Below are positions 1-5,142 of a stretch of 5,744 bases of DNA, in pieces. Numbering within the stretch: the first letter of the stretch is position 1; the number at the start of each line of letters is the position of its first letter. Source of the DNA: CALZKI01 sp964567585 (lineage in GTDB: Bacteria > Bacillota > Clostridia > Lachnospirales > Lachnospiraceae); assembly GCA_964567585.1 (NCBI GenBank), contig CAZMND010000120.1:1-5744 (forward strand), written 5' to 3'. Under the pieces are notes generated by a model. It was not told where the DNA came from. It was given only the letters and a program-made list of their open reading frames with translations, and searched no databases. The translations under genes and the position numbers were made by a program.

Positions 1-53
1 GTTGCCCACAACAGATTTTGAGTCTGCCTCGTCTGCCATTCCGACACGCCGGC
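1..53 (-). tRNA. tRNA-Leu (anticodon CAA), 3' part outside the window
   Basis: On the minus strand the first 53 bases fold as the 5' part of a class II tRNA. The acceptor 5' strand GCCGGCG is at 53-47. The D stem is TCG (44-42) pairing with CGA (31-29). The anticodon stem GCAGA (27-23) pairs with TCTGT (15-11), with one G-T pair, and encloses the 7-base loop CTCAAAA (22-16). The anticodon is CAA (20-18), which reads the leucine codon UUG. The bases after the anticodon stem (10-1) begin a long variable arm, as expected for tRNA-Leu. The rest of the variable arm, the T arm and the acceptor 3' strand lie beyond the left edge, so acceptor pairing cannot be checked. It has its own likely promoter at 84-112. 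Confidence 0.93.
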
Positions 54-69
54 TTACCTAACTGTCTTC

Positions 70-104
70 AACAGCCGAATATTATAATAACATATCCGGC
101 TGTT
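70..104. repeat. Inverted repeat centred on the tRNA promoter -10 box
   Basis: AACAGCCG (70-77) and CGGCTGTT (97-104) are perfect 8-bp inverted arms. After one A/C mismatch, four further A-T pairs (79-82 with 92-95) extend the stem and leave a 9-base loop. The centre, near 87, coincides with the -10 box of the tRNA promoter. It could be the transcription terminator of the secreted-protein gene that ends 60 bases upstream, but neither side has a run of Ts, so it is not a standard intrinsic terminator. An operator or a simple RNA hairpin in read-through transcripts are alternatives. Confidence 0.55.
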
Positions 105-112
105 TCTGACAA
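84..112 (-). promoter_or_regulatory. Promoter of the tRNA-Leu gene
   Basis: On the minus strand, a -35 box TTGTCA (112-107; one change from TTGACA) is followed after 17 bases by TATTAT (89-84; one change from TATAAT). An overlapping perfect TATAAT lies at 86-81, but at a poorer 20-base spacing. Initiation would fall near 77, leaving a leader of about 24 bases before the mature tRNA end at 53. Assigned from sequence match, spacing and position. Confidence 0.6.
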
Positions 113-164
113 GTTAAATTTTATCAAATTAAAATTTATTTTCAGCAGAAAAACCTAAATGAAA

Positions 165-1259
165 TTATTGTCCTCTGCCTTCAGTTAAAAGATTACCATT
201 TTCATCCCATTCTTTTTCAAAGAATCCGTTTTCTTCATCCCATCCGTGATGATATCTTAACGTACCATTTTGATCCCATTCTTTTTCGAAAGTCATTCCG
301 TTTGCATCATATCCCCATTGATATGCTAATACACCATTTTCATAATACTCCGTCTCTTTTACAGGCCTTCCTGTCATCTGGTCGTATTCATAGATAGCTT
401 CAACCGTACCATTCATATAATAATAAGTTTCTTTAACAACTACATCCCTTACTACCTTTTCTTCATAAATGAGCTTACCTTCAGAATATCCGTAGGCTGT
501 ACCGCTCATTGTATCATCTTCTTCTATGCTATCGATAACTATACGATATACGAGGGCACCGTTTGCATCATATTCTTCGCCTTTTATTGGATTATCCTGT
601 GCATCTGTCCATATAATAGCTTTTGAACCATCATCTCCATAGTAATAACCTACTGTATAAAGCAATGTGGTTTTTGAACTGTCAGAATATACCTCTGTCA
701 TTTCAATTCTACCAGCTTCATCATATGTATGTACTTCAACCACTGTTGGTGTTACTGCAGCCGGAGCTGATGCAACTACCGGTGGAACATATGGTTTTAA
801 TGCCATTGTTCTGTTTTCCTTCATACCATATTCAATATAATGATTTGCCAGTGCTTCATAATCTTCACCGAAAGCTTCTCTTAAGTCTGCATAAGAATTC
901 ACGTAACGGATAATATCAAAGCTTGTTCCGTTATCTCGGCCTTCTTTGATTCCGTATTCAAAATAGTGATTTACATATGCATCCCAATCATCACCGAAAG
1001 CTGCATCTAAGTCAGGATAAGTTTCACGATAATAAGCTACATCCAAAATTGGGCTGATATCTCTATTTTCTTTGATACCATATTCCTTTACATGTTTCAA
1101 TAATTTAGCTTCATCATATTCAAAAGCCGCATATAAATCCTCATATGTATCTGCGTAATACTGTGCACTGAAAATATCTTTCAAATCCGCAGCATTTACG
1201 CTAAGTTTGCAGGAAAACATCACTGCTACTACAACCATTGTTGCTAAAAACTTTTTCAT
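165..1259 (-). CDS. Secreted repeat protein with three 42-residue repeats and a YwqK/MORN_2-like C-terminal domain; function unknown
   Basis: The protein has 364 residues. Residues 1-24 look like a Sec signal peptide: MKK, a hydrophobic stretch (about 4-16), then a likely cut after Val-Asn-Ala (23). Three repeats with an exact 42-residue period follow (about 28-69, 70-111, 112-151). Each has Y-x3-Y-x-D-L-x2-A-F near its start and ends in YG(I/M)KE(N/G)R. A Pro/Ala/Val linker (about 155-173) leads to a C-terminal part (178-364) rich in Tyr, Trp and Asp-x-Asn-Gly turns, recalling YwqK/MORN_2-type repeats. There is no sortase motif, C-terminal membrane anchor or catalytic signature. Proteins with such N-terminal repeats are, as I recall, common among secreted Lachnospiraceae proteins; a surface or extracellular binding role is inference. 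The ATG at 1259 is preferred over the TTG at 1268 because GGAGG directly abuts the TTG but lies 9 bases from the ATG. The gene stands alone behind its own promoter. Confidence 0.85.
   Translation of the reverse strand: MKKFLATMVVVAVMFSCKLSVNAADLKDIFSAQYYADTYEDLYAAFEYDEAKLLKHVKEYGIKENRDISPILDVAYYRETYPDLDAAFGDDWDAYVNHYFEYGIKEGRDNGTSFDIIRYVNSYADLREAFGEDYEALANHYIEYGMKENRTMALKPYVPPVVASAPAAVTPTVVEVHTYDEAGRIEMTEVYSDSSKTTLLYTVGYYYGDDGSKAIIWTDAQDNPIKGEEYDANGALVYRIVIDSIEEDDTMSGTAYGYSEGKLIYEEKVVRDVVVKETYYYMNGTVEAIYEYDQMTGRPVKETEYYENGVLAYQWGYDANGMTFEKEWDQNGTLRYHHGWDEENGFFEKEWDENGNLLTEGRGQ
204..287 (-). repeat. Short direct repeat in the C-terminal region of the secreted-protein gene
   Basis: The same 15 bases occur at 204-218 and 273-287, 69 bases apart. 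They encode the two F-E-K-E-W-D segments (residues 324 and 347), so the last two C-terminal repeat units are 23 residues long and similar at the DNA level, suggesting a younger duplication than the N-terminal 42-residue repeats. Confidence 0.6.
807..1178 (-). repeat. Three tandem 126-base units coding 42-residue protein repeats
   Basis: The units lie at about 1178-1053, 1052-927 and 926-807. The YG(I/M)KE motif falls at residues 60, 102 and 144 and the D-L pair at 41, 83 and 125, so spacing is exactly 42 residues with no insertion. The units have diverged: a core of aromatic, Asp-Leu and Gly-Arg positions is kept, which suggests a conserved fold rather than recent duplication. Confidence 0.8.
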
Positions 1260-1268
1260 AACCAACAA

Positions 1269-1273
1269 CCTCC
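1269..1273 (-). promoter_or_regulatory. Ribosome binding site that sets the start of the secreted-protein gene
   Basis: GGAGG on the minus strand lies 9 bases before the ATG at 1259. It touches the upstream in-frame TTG at 1268, which is therefore too close to be used. The choice shortens the longest reading frame by three codons and leaves a standard signal peptide starting with MKK. Confidence 0.8.
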
Positions 1274-1295
1274 ATTTAATTTAATTTATTTTTTT

Positions 1296-1325
1296 ATTTT
1301 ACATTAATATACTATATCCTGTCAA
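1296..1325 (-). promoter_or_regulatory. Promoter of the secreted-protein gene
   Basis: On the minus strand, a perfect TTGACA (1325-1320) is followed after 18 bases by TAAAAT (1301-1296; one change from TATAAT). Initiation near 1289 would give a leader of about 30 bases, A/T-only up to the ribosome binding site. The promoter sits in the 92-base gap after lysA, so the gene can be expressed independently of the lysine operon. Confidence 0.7.
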
Positions 1326-1337
1326 TTAAAATCATTT

Positions 1338-1351
1338 CGGATTTTCATCCG
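1338..1351 (-). terminator. Small hairpin just after lysA, possible weak terminator
   Basis: Starting right after the lysA stop codon, CGGAT and ATCCG form a 5-bp stem closed by a GAAA loop of the stable GNRA type. Four bases of A/T follow, then GATTTTAATT. The stem is short and the T run only four long and displaced, so it may be a weak terminator, an RNA 3'-end stabiliser or chance. No better terminator is present between lysA and the next promoter. Confidence 0.3.
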
Positions 1352-2623
1352 TTAAAATCCCATATTCTTATAAACATCAAAACCATCCAATGTTGCAAAA
1401 TAGTCCTTCGGTGTTTCCGCTCTTCTGATAAGTTCAACGCTGCCATCCTCTTTCAAAAGAAGCTCCGCACATTTCAGTTTTCCGTTGTAATTATAGCCCA
1501 TTGCATAACCATGTGCACCTGTGTCGTGAATTACCAAAACATCTCCGATTTCGATTTCAGGAAGCATTCTGTCAACGGCAAATTTATCGTTGTTTTCACA
1601 AAGAGAACCTGTTACGTCATATTTATGGTCACATAGAGCATTTTCTTTTCCCATAACAGTAATGTGATGGTAAGAGCCGTACATAGCAGGTCTCATCAGA
1701 TTTACCGCACAAGCATCACATCCAATGTATTCTTTATAAATGTGTTTCTGATGAATGGCTGTTGTTACAAGTTGTCCGTAAGGTCCCATCATAAAGCGTC
1801 CCATTTCCGTAAAAATAGCAACATCATCCATACCATTTGGCACCAATACTTCTTCATAAGCCTTGCGAACACCTTCACCGATTGCATAAATATCATTTTT
1901 CTCCTGATTCGGCAAATATGGAATACCTACACCGCCTGACAAATTGATAAATGCGATATGAACGCCTACTTCTTCTTTCAGTTTTACGGCAAGTTCAAAC
2001 AAAATTTTAGCAAGCTTTGGATAATATTCGTTAGTAACTGTATTACTTGCTAAAAACGAGTGAATACCAAAGTGTTTCACGCCTTTTTCTTTTAAAAGCT
2101 TAAAACCTTCAAATAACTGCTCTGTGGTAAAACCATATTTGGAATCTCCCGGATTATCCATAATTCCGTTACTCATTTCAAAGAGTCCGCCCGGGTTAAA
2201 TCTACAGCTGATTGTTTCCGGCAATTTTCCGATTGTTTTTTCCAAAAATTCAATGTGTGTAAAGTCATCCAAGTTGATGGTAGCACCAAGTTCATTGGCA
2301 TATACATACTCTGTGGCAGGTGTTGCATTGGAAGAAAACATAATATTATCTCCCTTTACACCAAGTGCCTGGCTCAGTAAAAGTTCTGTATAAGAAGAAC
2401 AGTCACAGCCACAACCGTATTCTGTCAAAATCTTGATTAAAAACGGATTTGGATTGGCTTTTACCGCAAAATATTCTTTAAAACCTTTGTTCCATGAAAA
2501 TGCTTCTTTTACTGCTTTTACATTTTCTCTAATACCTTTTTCATTATAAATATGAAAAGGTGTTGGATATGTTTTAATGATTTCATCTAATTGTTCTTTT
2601 GTTACGAATGGTACTTTTGACAT
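1352..2623 (-). CDS. lysA: Diaminopimelate decarboxylase
   Basis: This is a cytoplasmic fold-type III PLP enzyme that removes CO2 from meso-2,6-diaminopimelate to give L-lysine, the last step of the pathway. Its 423 residues are the usual family length. Visible motifs are YFAVKANPNP with the PLP lysine K55, SKYGF (161-165), GIHSF (186-190), the glycine-rich phosphate loop SGGVG (229-233), EMGR (273-276, where many homologues have EPGR), CEN with the catalytic Cys 342, and GAHGYAMGYNYNG (369-381), where the common GAYG is GAHG. The conserved Cys-Glu pair and the Asn-Tyr-Asn end favour LysA over arginine or ornithine decarboxylases of the same fold. The ATG at 2623 has AGGAG 6 bases upstream. 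It lies 27 bases after ddh with no promoter between, so it is the last gene of the regulator-ddh-lysA operon. Confidence 0.96.
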   Translation of the reverse strand: MSKVPFVTKEQLDEIIKTYPTPFHIYNEKGIRENVKAVKEAFSWNKGFKEYFAVKANPNPFLIKILTEYGCGCDCSSYTELLLSQALGVKGDNIMFSSNATPATEYVYANELGATINLDDFTHIEFLEKTIGKLPETISCRFNPGGLFEMSNGIMDNPGDSKYGFTTEQLFEGFKLLKEKGVKHFGIHSFLASNTVTNEYYPKLAKILFELAVKLKEEVGVHIAFINLSGGVGIPYLPNQEKNDIYAIGEGVRKAYEEVLVPNGMDDVAIFTEMGRFMMGPYGQLVTTAIHQKHIYKEYIGCDACAVNLMRPAMYGSYHHITVMGKENALCDHKYDVTGSLCENNDKFAVDRMLPEIEIGDVLVIHDTGAHGYAMGYNYNGKLKCAELLLKEDGSVELIRRAETPKDYFATLDGFDVYKNMGF

Positions 2624-2650
2624 TTTTATCTCCTATCTTTTTCAAAACGA

Positions 2651-3637
2651 TTATAATAAGTGTGCTCTGATTTCATCTCCTGAAAGCGGGCTCAAATAAG
2701 CCGGTGCAATATCAAATACTGTCTTACAGCCTTTAACGCCTTCTAAAGAAAGCTTCTGCGCCGCTCTTGCATAAGCAACCAAAACAGATGATGTAAATTC
2801 AGGGTTTGAATCTAATGTTAATCTATATTCGATAACGTGTTTATTTTCGTTGTTAAAGCCTGTAGAACCTGTACGGAATACAAAACCACCATGTGCCATT
2901 TTGCTATGATTTGCATCCAGTTCTTCTTTTGAAATAAAGTTAACCGTTGTATCATAGTCTGCAAAGTAGTTTGGCATTGTTTTAATTTCATTTTCGATTT
3001 TTGCAAGGTCCGCGCCTTCTTTTGCTACAACATAGCATTCTCTCTTATGCTTCTGTCTGGTAGTTAATTCAGGATTTTCACCGTTTCTTACTGCCTCTAA
3101 AGCACTTTCTACCGGAATAGTATACTGTTTTGCATCCAATACACCTTCAATCCTTCTAATCGCATCAGAATGTCCCTGGCTCACACCTTTTCCCCAAAAA
3201 GTGTAGTCATTTCCCGTTGGTAAAATGCAATTTGAATATAATCTCATTAAAGAGAACATCCCTGGGTCCCAGCCTACGGAAATAACACCTACTTTTCCGC
3301 TTTCCTTAGCCACTGCATCAACTGCCGCAAAATGTTCCGGAATTTTTGCGTGTGTATCAAAGCTGTCTACCACGTTAAAATATTTTACATATTCTTTTGT
3401 CTGCTGTGGCAAATCTGTTGCACTACCGCCACAAAGAATCATTACATCAATTTTGCCCACAAAGTCCTGAATATCATTTACAGAATAAACTTTTACACCT
3501 TCTGTTTTGATTGCAACTGTCTCCGGATTTCTTCTTGTGAACACTGCAACTAATACCATATCATCATTGTGGCTGATTGCCGCCTCAATTCCTCTTCCCA
3601 AGTTACCATAGCCTAATATACCGATTCTAATTTTCAT
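2651..3637 (-). CDS. ddh: meso-Diaminopimelate D-dehydrogenase (EC 1.4.1.16)
   Basis: This enzyme performs the NADPH-dependent reductive amination of L-2-amino-6-oxopimelate (tetrahydrodipicolinate) to meso-diaminopimelate, replacing the longer succinylase or acetylase routes; the reaction is reversible. The 328 residues fit the family. Visible are the Rossmann motif GYGNLG (9-14), the FTRR segment (33-36) expected to hold the NADP phosphate, CGGSATDLP (69-77), DSFDTHA (91-97), GWDPG (122-126), FWGKGVSQGHSDAIRR (146-161), the substrate-binding HGG (248-250) and SNPEF (276-280). The ATG at 3637 is chosen over the in-frame GTG at 3646 because the GTG overlaps the ribosome binding site AGGAG. 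The start lies inside the end of the preceding regulator gene (11-base overlap), so the two are probably translationally coupled; lysA follows after 27 bases. Its product is also the peptidoglycan cross-linking residue in many bacteria. Confidence 0.97.
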   Translation of the reverse strand: MKIRIGILGYGNLGRGIEAAISHNDDMVLVAVFTRRNPETVAIKTEGVKVYSVNDIQDFVGKIDVMILCGGSATDLPQQTKEYVKYFNVVDSFDTHAKIPEHFAAVDAVAKESGKVGVISVGWDPGMFSLMRLYSNCILPTGNDYTFWGKGVSQGHSDAIRRIEGVLDAKQYTIPVESALEAVRNGENPELTTRQKHKRECYVVAKEGADLAKIENEIKTMPNYFADYDTTVNFISKEELDANHSKMAHGGFVFRTGSTGFNNENKHVIEYRLTLDSNPEFTSSVLVAYARAAQKLSLEGVKGCKTVFDIAPAYLSPLSGDEIRAHLL

Positions 3638-4340
3638 TTTTTCCACTCCTTAAATTAATTAATTCTATTTCATTTCGCATTGCATCCTTAAACAGACTTA
3701 CGAAATTTTTCTGTCCGCTGTAAAGACAGGTATCTTCCTTACTTTCACCAAAATCACCCGTCAAAACATATTTACTGTCAACAATCAGTCTTATTTGATT
3801 TTCCATAAGGCTGTCACTTAAATAAATATTACAATTTTCAATATCCGGTGATGTATCTGTTATAATAACTACTTTCTTCTTTTCATCAATCAATTTTATG
3901 AAAGCCTCTTTGAATAAATGAAGTTTTTCACTTGCAATACTGATATATACACGCTGTTCTACACTCGAGAGCATATTCGCAATTTTGTCCTGAATGTTTT
4001 GACACCCAAAAATTGTAACATAACCTTCTGCTTCTTCTTTTATCTTAAGCTTGTCTTCCAATTCTTTTTTGTCATTTTCTAAAGTTCTAATCTTATTGCC
4101 GCAAAACTCGCTGACGTTGACTGCCAGATATTTATTGGTAGTTCCGTTTTGCAAATAAGCAGTTCCTTTATCCACCAAAGAAGTCAAAGAACTGTATGCG
4201 TTCGACCTTGAAATCCCCACTTCCTTCGCTACCTCATAGCCGGTTGATTCACCGGTTCTTACCAAATACTGATAAATCATAGCTTCCTGTCTTGTCAGAC
4301 CAAAGTTCATTAATTTCTGCGTTAATTCATCTGATTGCAT
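3627..4340 (-). CDS. TrmB-family transcriptional regulator, probable local regulator of ddh-lysA
   Basis: This is a predicted cytoplasmic DNA-binding protein of 237 residues. Residues about 8-75 match the TrmB-type winged helix: FGLTRQEAMIYQYL at the first helix, then a recognition-helix region GISRSNAYSSLTSLVDKG (42-59) and a short wing ending in NKYLAV. A charged, probably coiled-coil segment (about 80-105) follows, of the kind that makes these proteins dimers. The rest (107-225) alternates strands and helices like the PLD-like effector domain of TrmB relatives, but no HKD catalytic motif is visible. TrmB proteins are best known as sugar-responsive regulators in archaea; the effector here is unknown. 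The gene comes first in the operon, overlaps ddh by 11 bases and follows a promoter carrying a perfect palindrome, so autoregulation plus control of lysine synthesis is a reasonable inference. The ATG at 4340 has AAAGGA 6 bases upstream. Confidence 0.85.
   Translation of the reverse strand: MQSDELTQKLMNFGLTRQEAMIYQYLVRTGESTGYEVAKEVGISRSNAYSSLTSLVDKGTAYLQNGTTNKYLAVNVSEFCGNKIRTLENDKKELEDKLKIKEEAEGYVTIFGCQNIQDKIANMLSSVEQRVYISIASEKLHLFKEAFIKLIDEKKKVVIITDTSPDIENCNIYLSDSLMENQIRLIVDSKYVLTGDFGESKEDTCLYSGQKNFVSLFKDAMRNEIELINLRSGKNEN
3646..3650 (-). promoter_or_regulatory. Ribosome binding site of ddh, inside the regulator gene
   Basis: AGGAG on the minus strand lies 8 bases before the ddh ATG at 3637 and within the Leu-Arg-Ser codons of the upstream gene. 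Ribosomes finishing the regulator at 3627 would terminate just past the ddh start, the classic layout for translational coupling. The site also rules out the GTG at 3646. Confidence 0.8.
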
Positions 4341-4380
4341 ACATTATCCTTTCTTCTTTCGCCGGTATATATAACGCAAA

Positions 4381-4418
4381 AGAGTTATAGTAGTTCTTTT
4401 CAGTACTACTATAACTCT
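4381..4418. promoter_or_regulatory. Perfect 14-bp inverted repeat over the operon promoter: likely operator
   Basis: AGAGTTATAGTAGT (4381-4394) and ACTACTATAACTCT (4405-4418) are perfect inverted arms around a 10-base spacer. One arm contains the -10 box and the other covers roughly +7 to +20, with the predicted start site in the spacer. The position and symmetry are those of an operator for a dimeric repressor, and the adjacent TrmB-family protein is the natural candidate. In RNA read through from ung the same bases would form a 14-bp hairpin followed by TTTT, so it may also act as a weak terminator for hisF-ung. Confidence 0.75.
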
Positions 4419-4436
4419 CATTCTAATATCTGTCAA
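4408..4436 (-). promoter_or_regulatory. Promoter of the regulator-ddh-lysA operon
   Basis: On the minus strand, a perfect TTGACA (4436-4431) is separated by 17 bases from TATAGT (4413-4408; one change from TATAAT). Initiation is expected near 4401-4400, giving a leader of about 60 bases to the regulator ATG. The -10 box lies inside one arm of a 14-bp inverted repeat, so a repressor bound there would block RNA polymerase. Confidence 0.82.
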
Positions 4437-4442
4437 TACATA

Positions 4443-5132
4443 TTATACTTCGTAATTGATATTTTCAATCTGCCAATCAATCGGTTTTTCGCCATGAGAT
4501 ACAAGAAAATCATTTGCCCTGCTAAAATGCTTACATCCAAAAAAACCTCTGTACGCTGACAACGGACTTGGATGTGGCGCTGTTAAAATCAAATGATTTT
4601 TATTATTCAGCATAGACATCTTCGACTGCGCAGGTTTTCCCCACAGAAAATAAACAATCGGCCTATCCTGTTCATTTAACACTTGTATTACCGCATCCGT
4701 AAACTTTTCCCAGCCTTTTCCCTGATGGGAATTTGCCTGATGAGCACGCACCGTAAGAACCGTGTTTAAAAGAAGCACACCTTGATCTGCCCATTTTTTC
4801 AAATATCCGTTATTTGGAATATAACAACCCAAATCATCATTCAGTTCCTTATATATGTTCTGTAATGACGGCGGAATTTCTCTCTGGCTTGGAAGCACCG
4901 AAAAACTTAAACCATGCGCCTGATTTACGTTATGATACGGATCCTGTCCCAAAAGCAGAACCTTTACATCCGTTAAATTGGTATAATGAAACGCATTAAA
5001 AATATCATCTGCGGGTGGATAAATCACTTTTTCACTATATTCTTTTTTCACAAACTGATATAACTCTTTATAGTATGGTTTTTGAAATTCCGGGGCAATC
5101 GCCGAAAGCCAATCATTTGTTATCGCTGCCAT
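4443..5132 (-). CDS. ung: Uracil-DNA glycosylase, family 1
   Basis: This enzyme cuts uracil from DNA by hydrolysing the N-glycosidic bond and starts base excision repair. The 229 residues are a full-length family 1 enzyme. The water-activating loop is GQDPYH (62-67, Asp 64), GLSFS (74-78) carries the Phe that stacks on uracil, PPSL (87-90) is the DNA-compressing Pro-rich loop, LLLNTVLTV (120-128) holds the uracil-reading Asn 123, and HPSPLSA (187-193) is the DNA-intercalating loop with catalytic His 187. All key residues are present, so it should be active. The ATG at 5132 follows hisF by 8 bases, and its ribosome binding site overlaps the hisF stop codon. A 102-base spacer with the next promoter follows. 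Confidence 0.98.
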   Translation of the reverse strand: MAAITNDWLSAIAPEFQKPYYKELYQFVKKEYSEKVIYPPADDIFNAFHYTNLTDVKVLLLGQDPYHNVNQAHGLSFSVLPSQREIPPSLQNIYKELNDDLGCYIPNNGYLKKWADQGVLLLNTVLTVRAHQANSHQGKGWEKFTDAVIQVLNEQDRPIVYFLWGKPAQSKMSMLNNKNHLILTAPHPSPLSAYRGFFGCKHFSRANDFLVSHGEKPIDWQIENINYEV

Positions 5133-5137
5133 AATTC

Positions 5138-5142
5138 TTCCT
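5138..5142 (-). promoter_or_regulatory. Ribosome binding site of ung overlapping the hisF stop codon
   Basis: AGGAA on the minus strand shares two bases with the TAG stop of hisF (5143-5141) and lies 5 bases before the ung ATG. This tight junction implies that ung is co-transcribed, and possibly translationally coupled, with hisF. Confidence 0.75.

Noticed and set aside
115..138. A/T-only 9-bp inverted repeat (TAAATTTTA/TAAAATTTA) with a 6-base loop downstream of the secreted-protein gene.
   Set aside because: A stem made only of A-T pairs in an A/T-rich spacer is weak and easily arises by chance; no T run follows it on the minus strand.
623..913. Plus-strand open frames opposite the secreted-protein, lysA, ddh and ung genes.
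   Set aside because: They lie wholly or mostly opposite well-supported genes, resemble no protein I know, have no ribosome binding sites of note and have low-complexity compositions typical of antisense shadows.
1205..1225. Possible lipoprotein signal (Met-Phe-Ser-Cys) in the secreted protein.
   Set aside because: The residues before Cys do not fit the usual lipobox (Leu at -3, Gly/Ala at -1), and a good Ala-x-Ala-like site (Val-Asn-Ala) follows.
1260..1268. TTG at 1268 as the start of the secreted-protein gene.
   Set aside because: It directly abuts the GGAGG ribosome binding site; the ATG at 1259 has proper spacing and gives a standard signal peptide.
4361..4376. A second -10-like element (TTATATATAC on the minus strand) between the palindrome and the regulator start.
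   Set aside because: No acceptable -35 box lies 16-18 bases upstream, whereas the TTGACA/TATAGT pair further up is near perfect.
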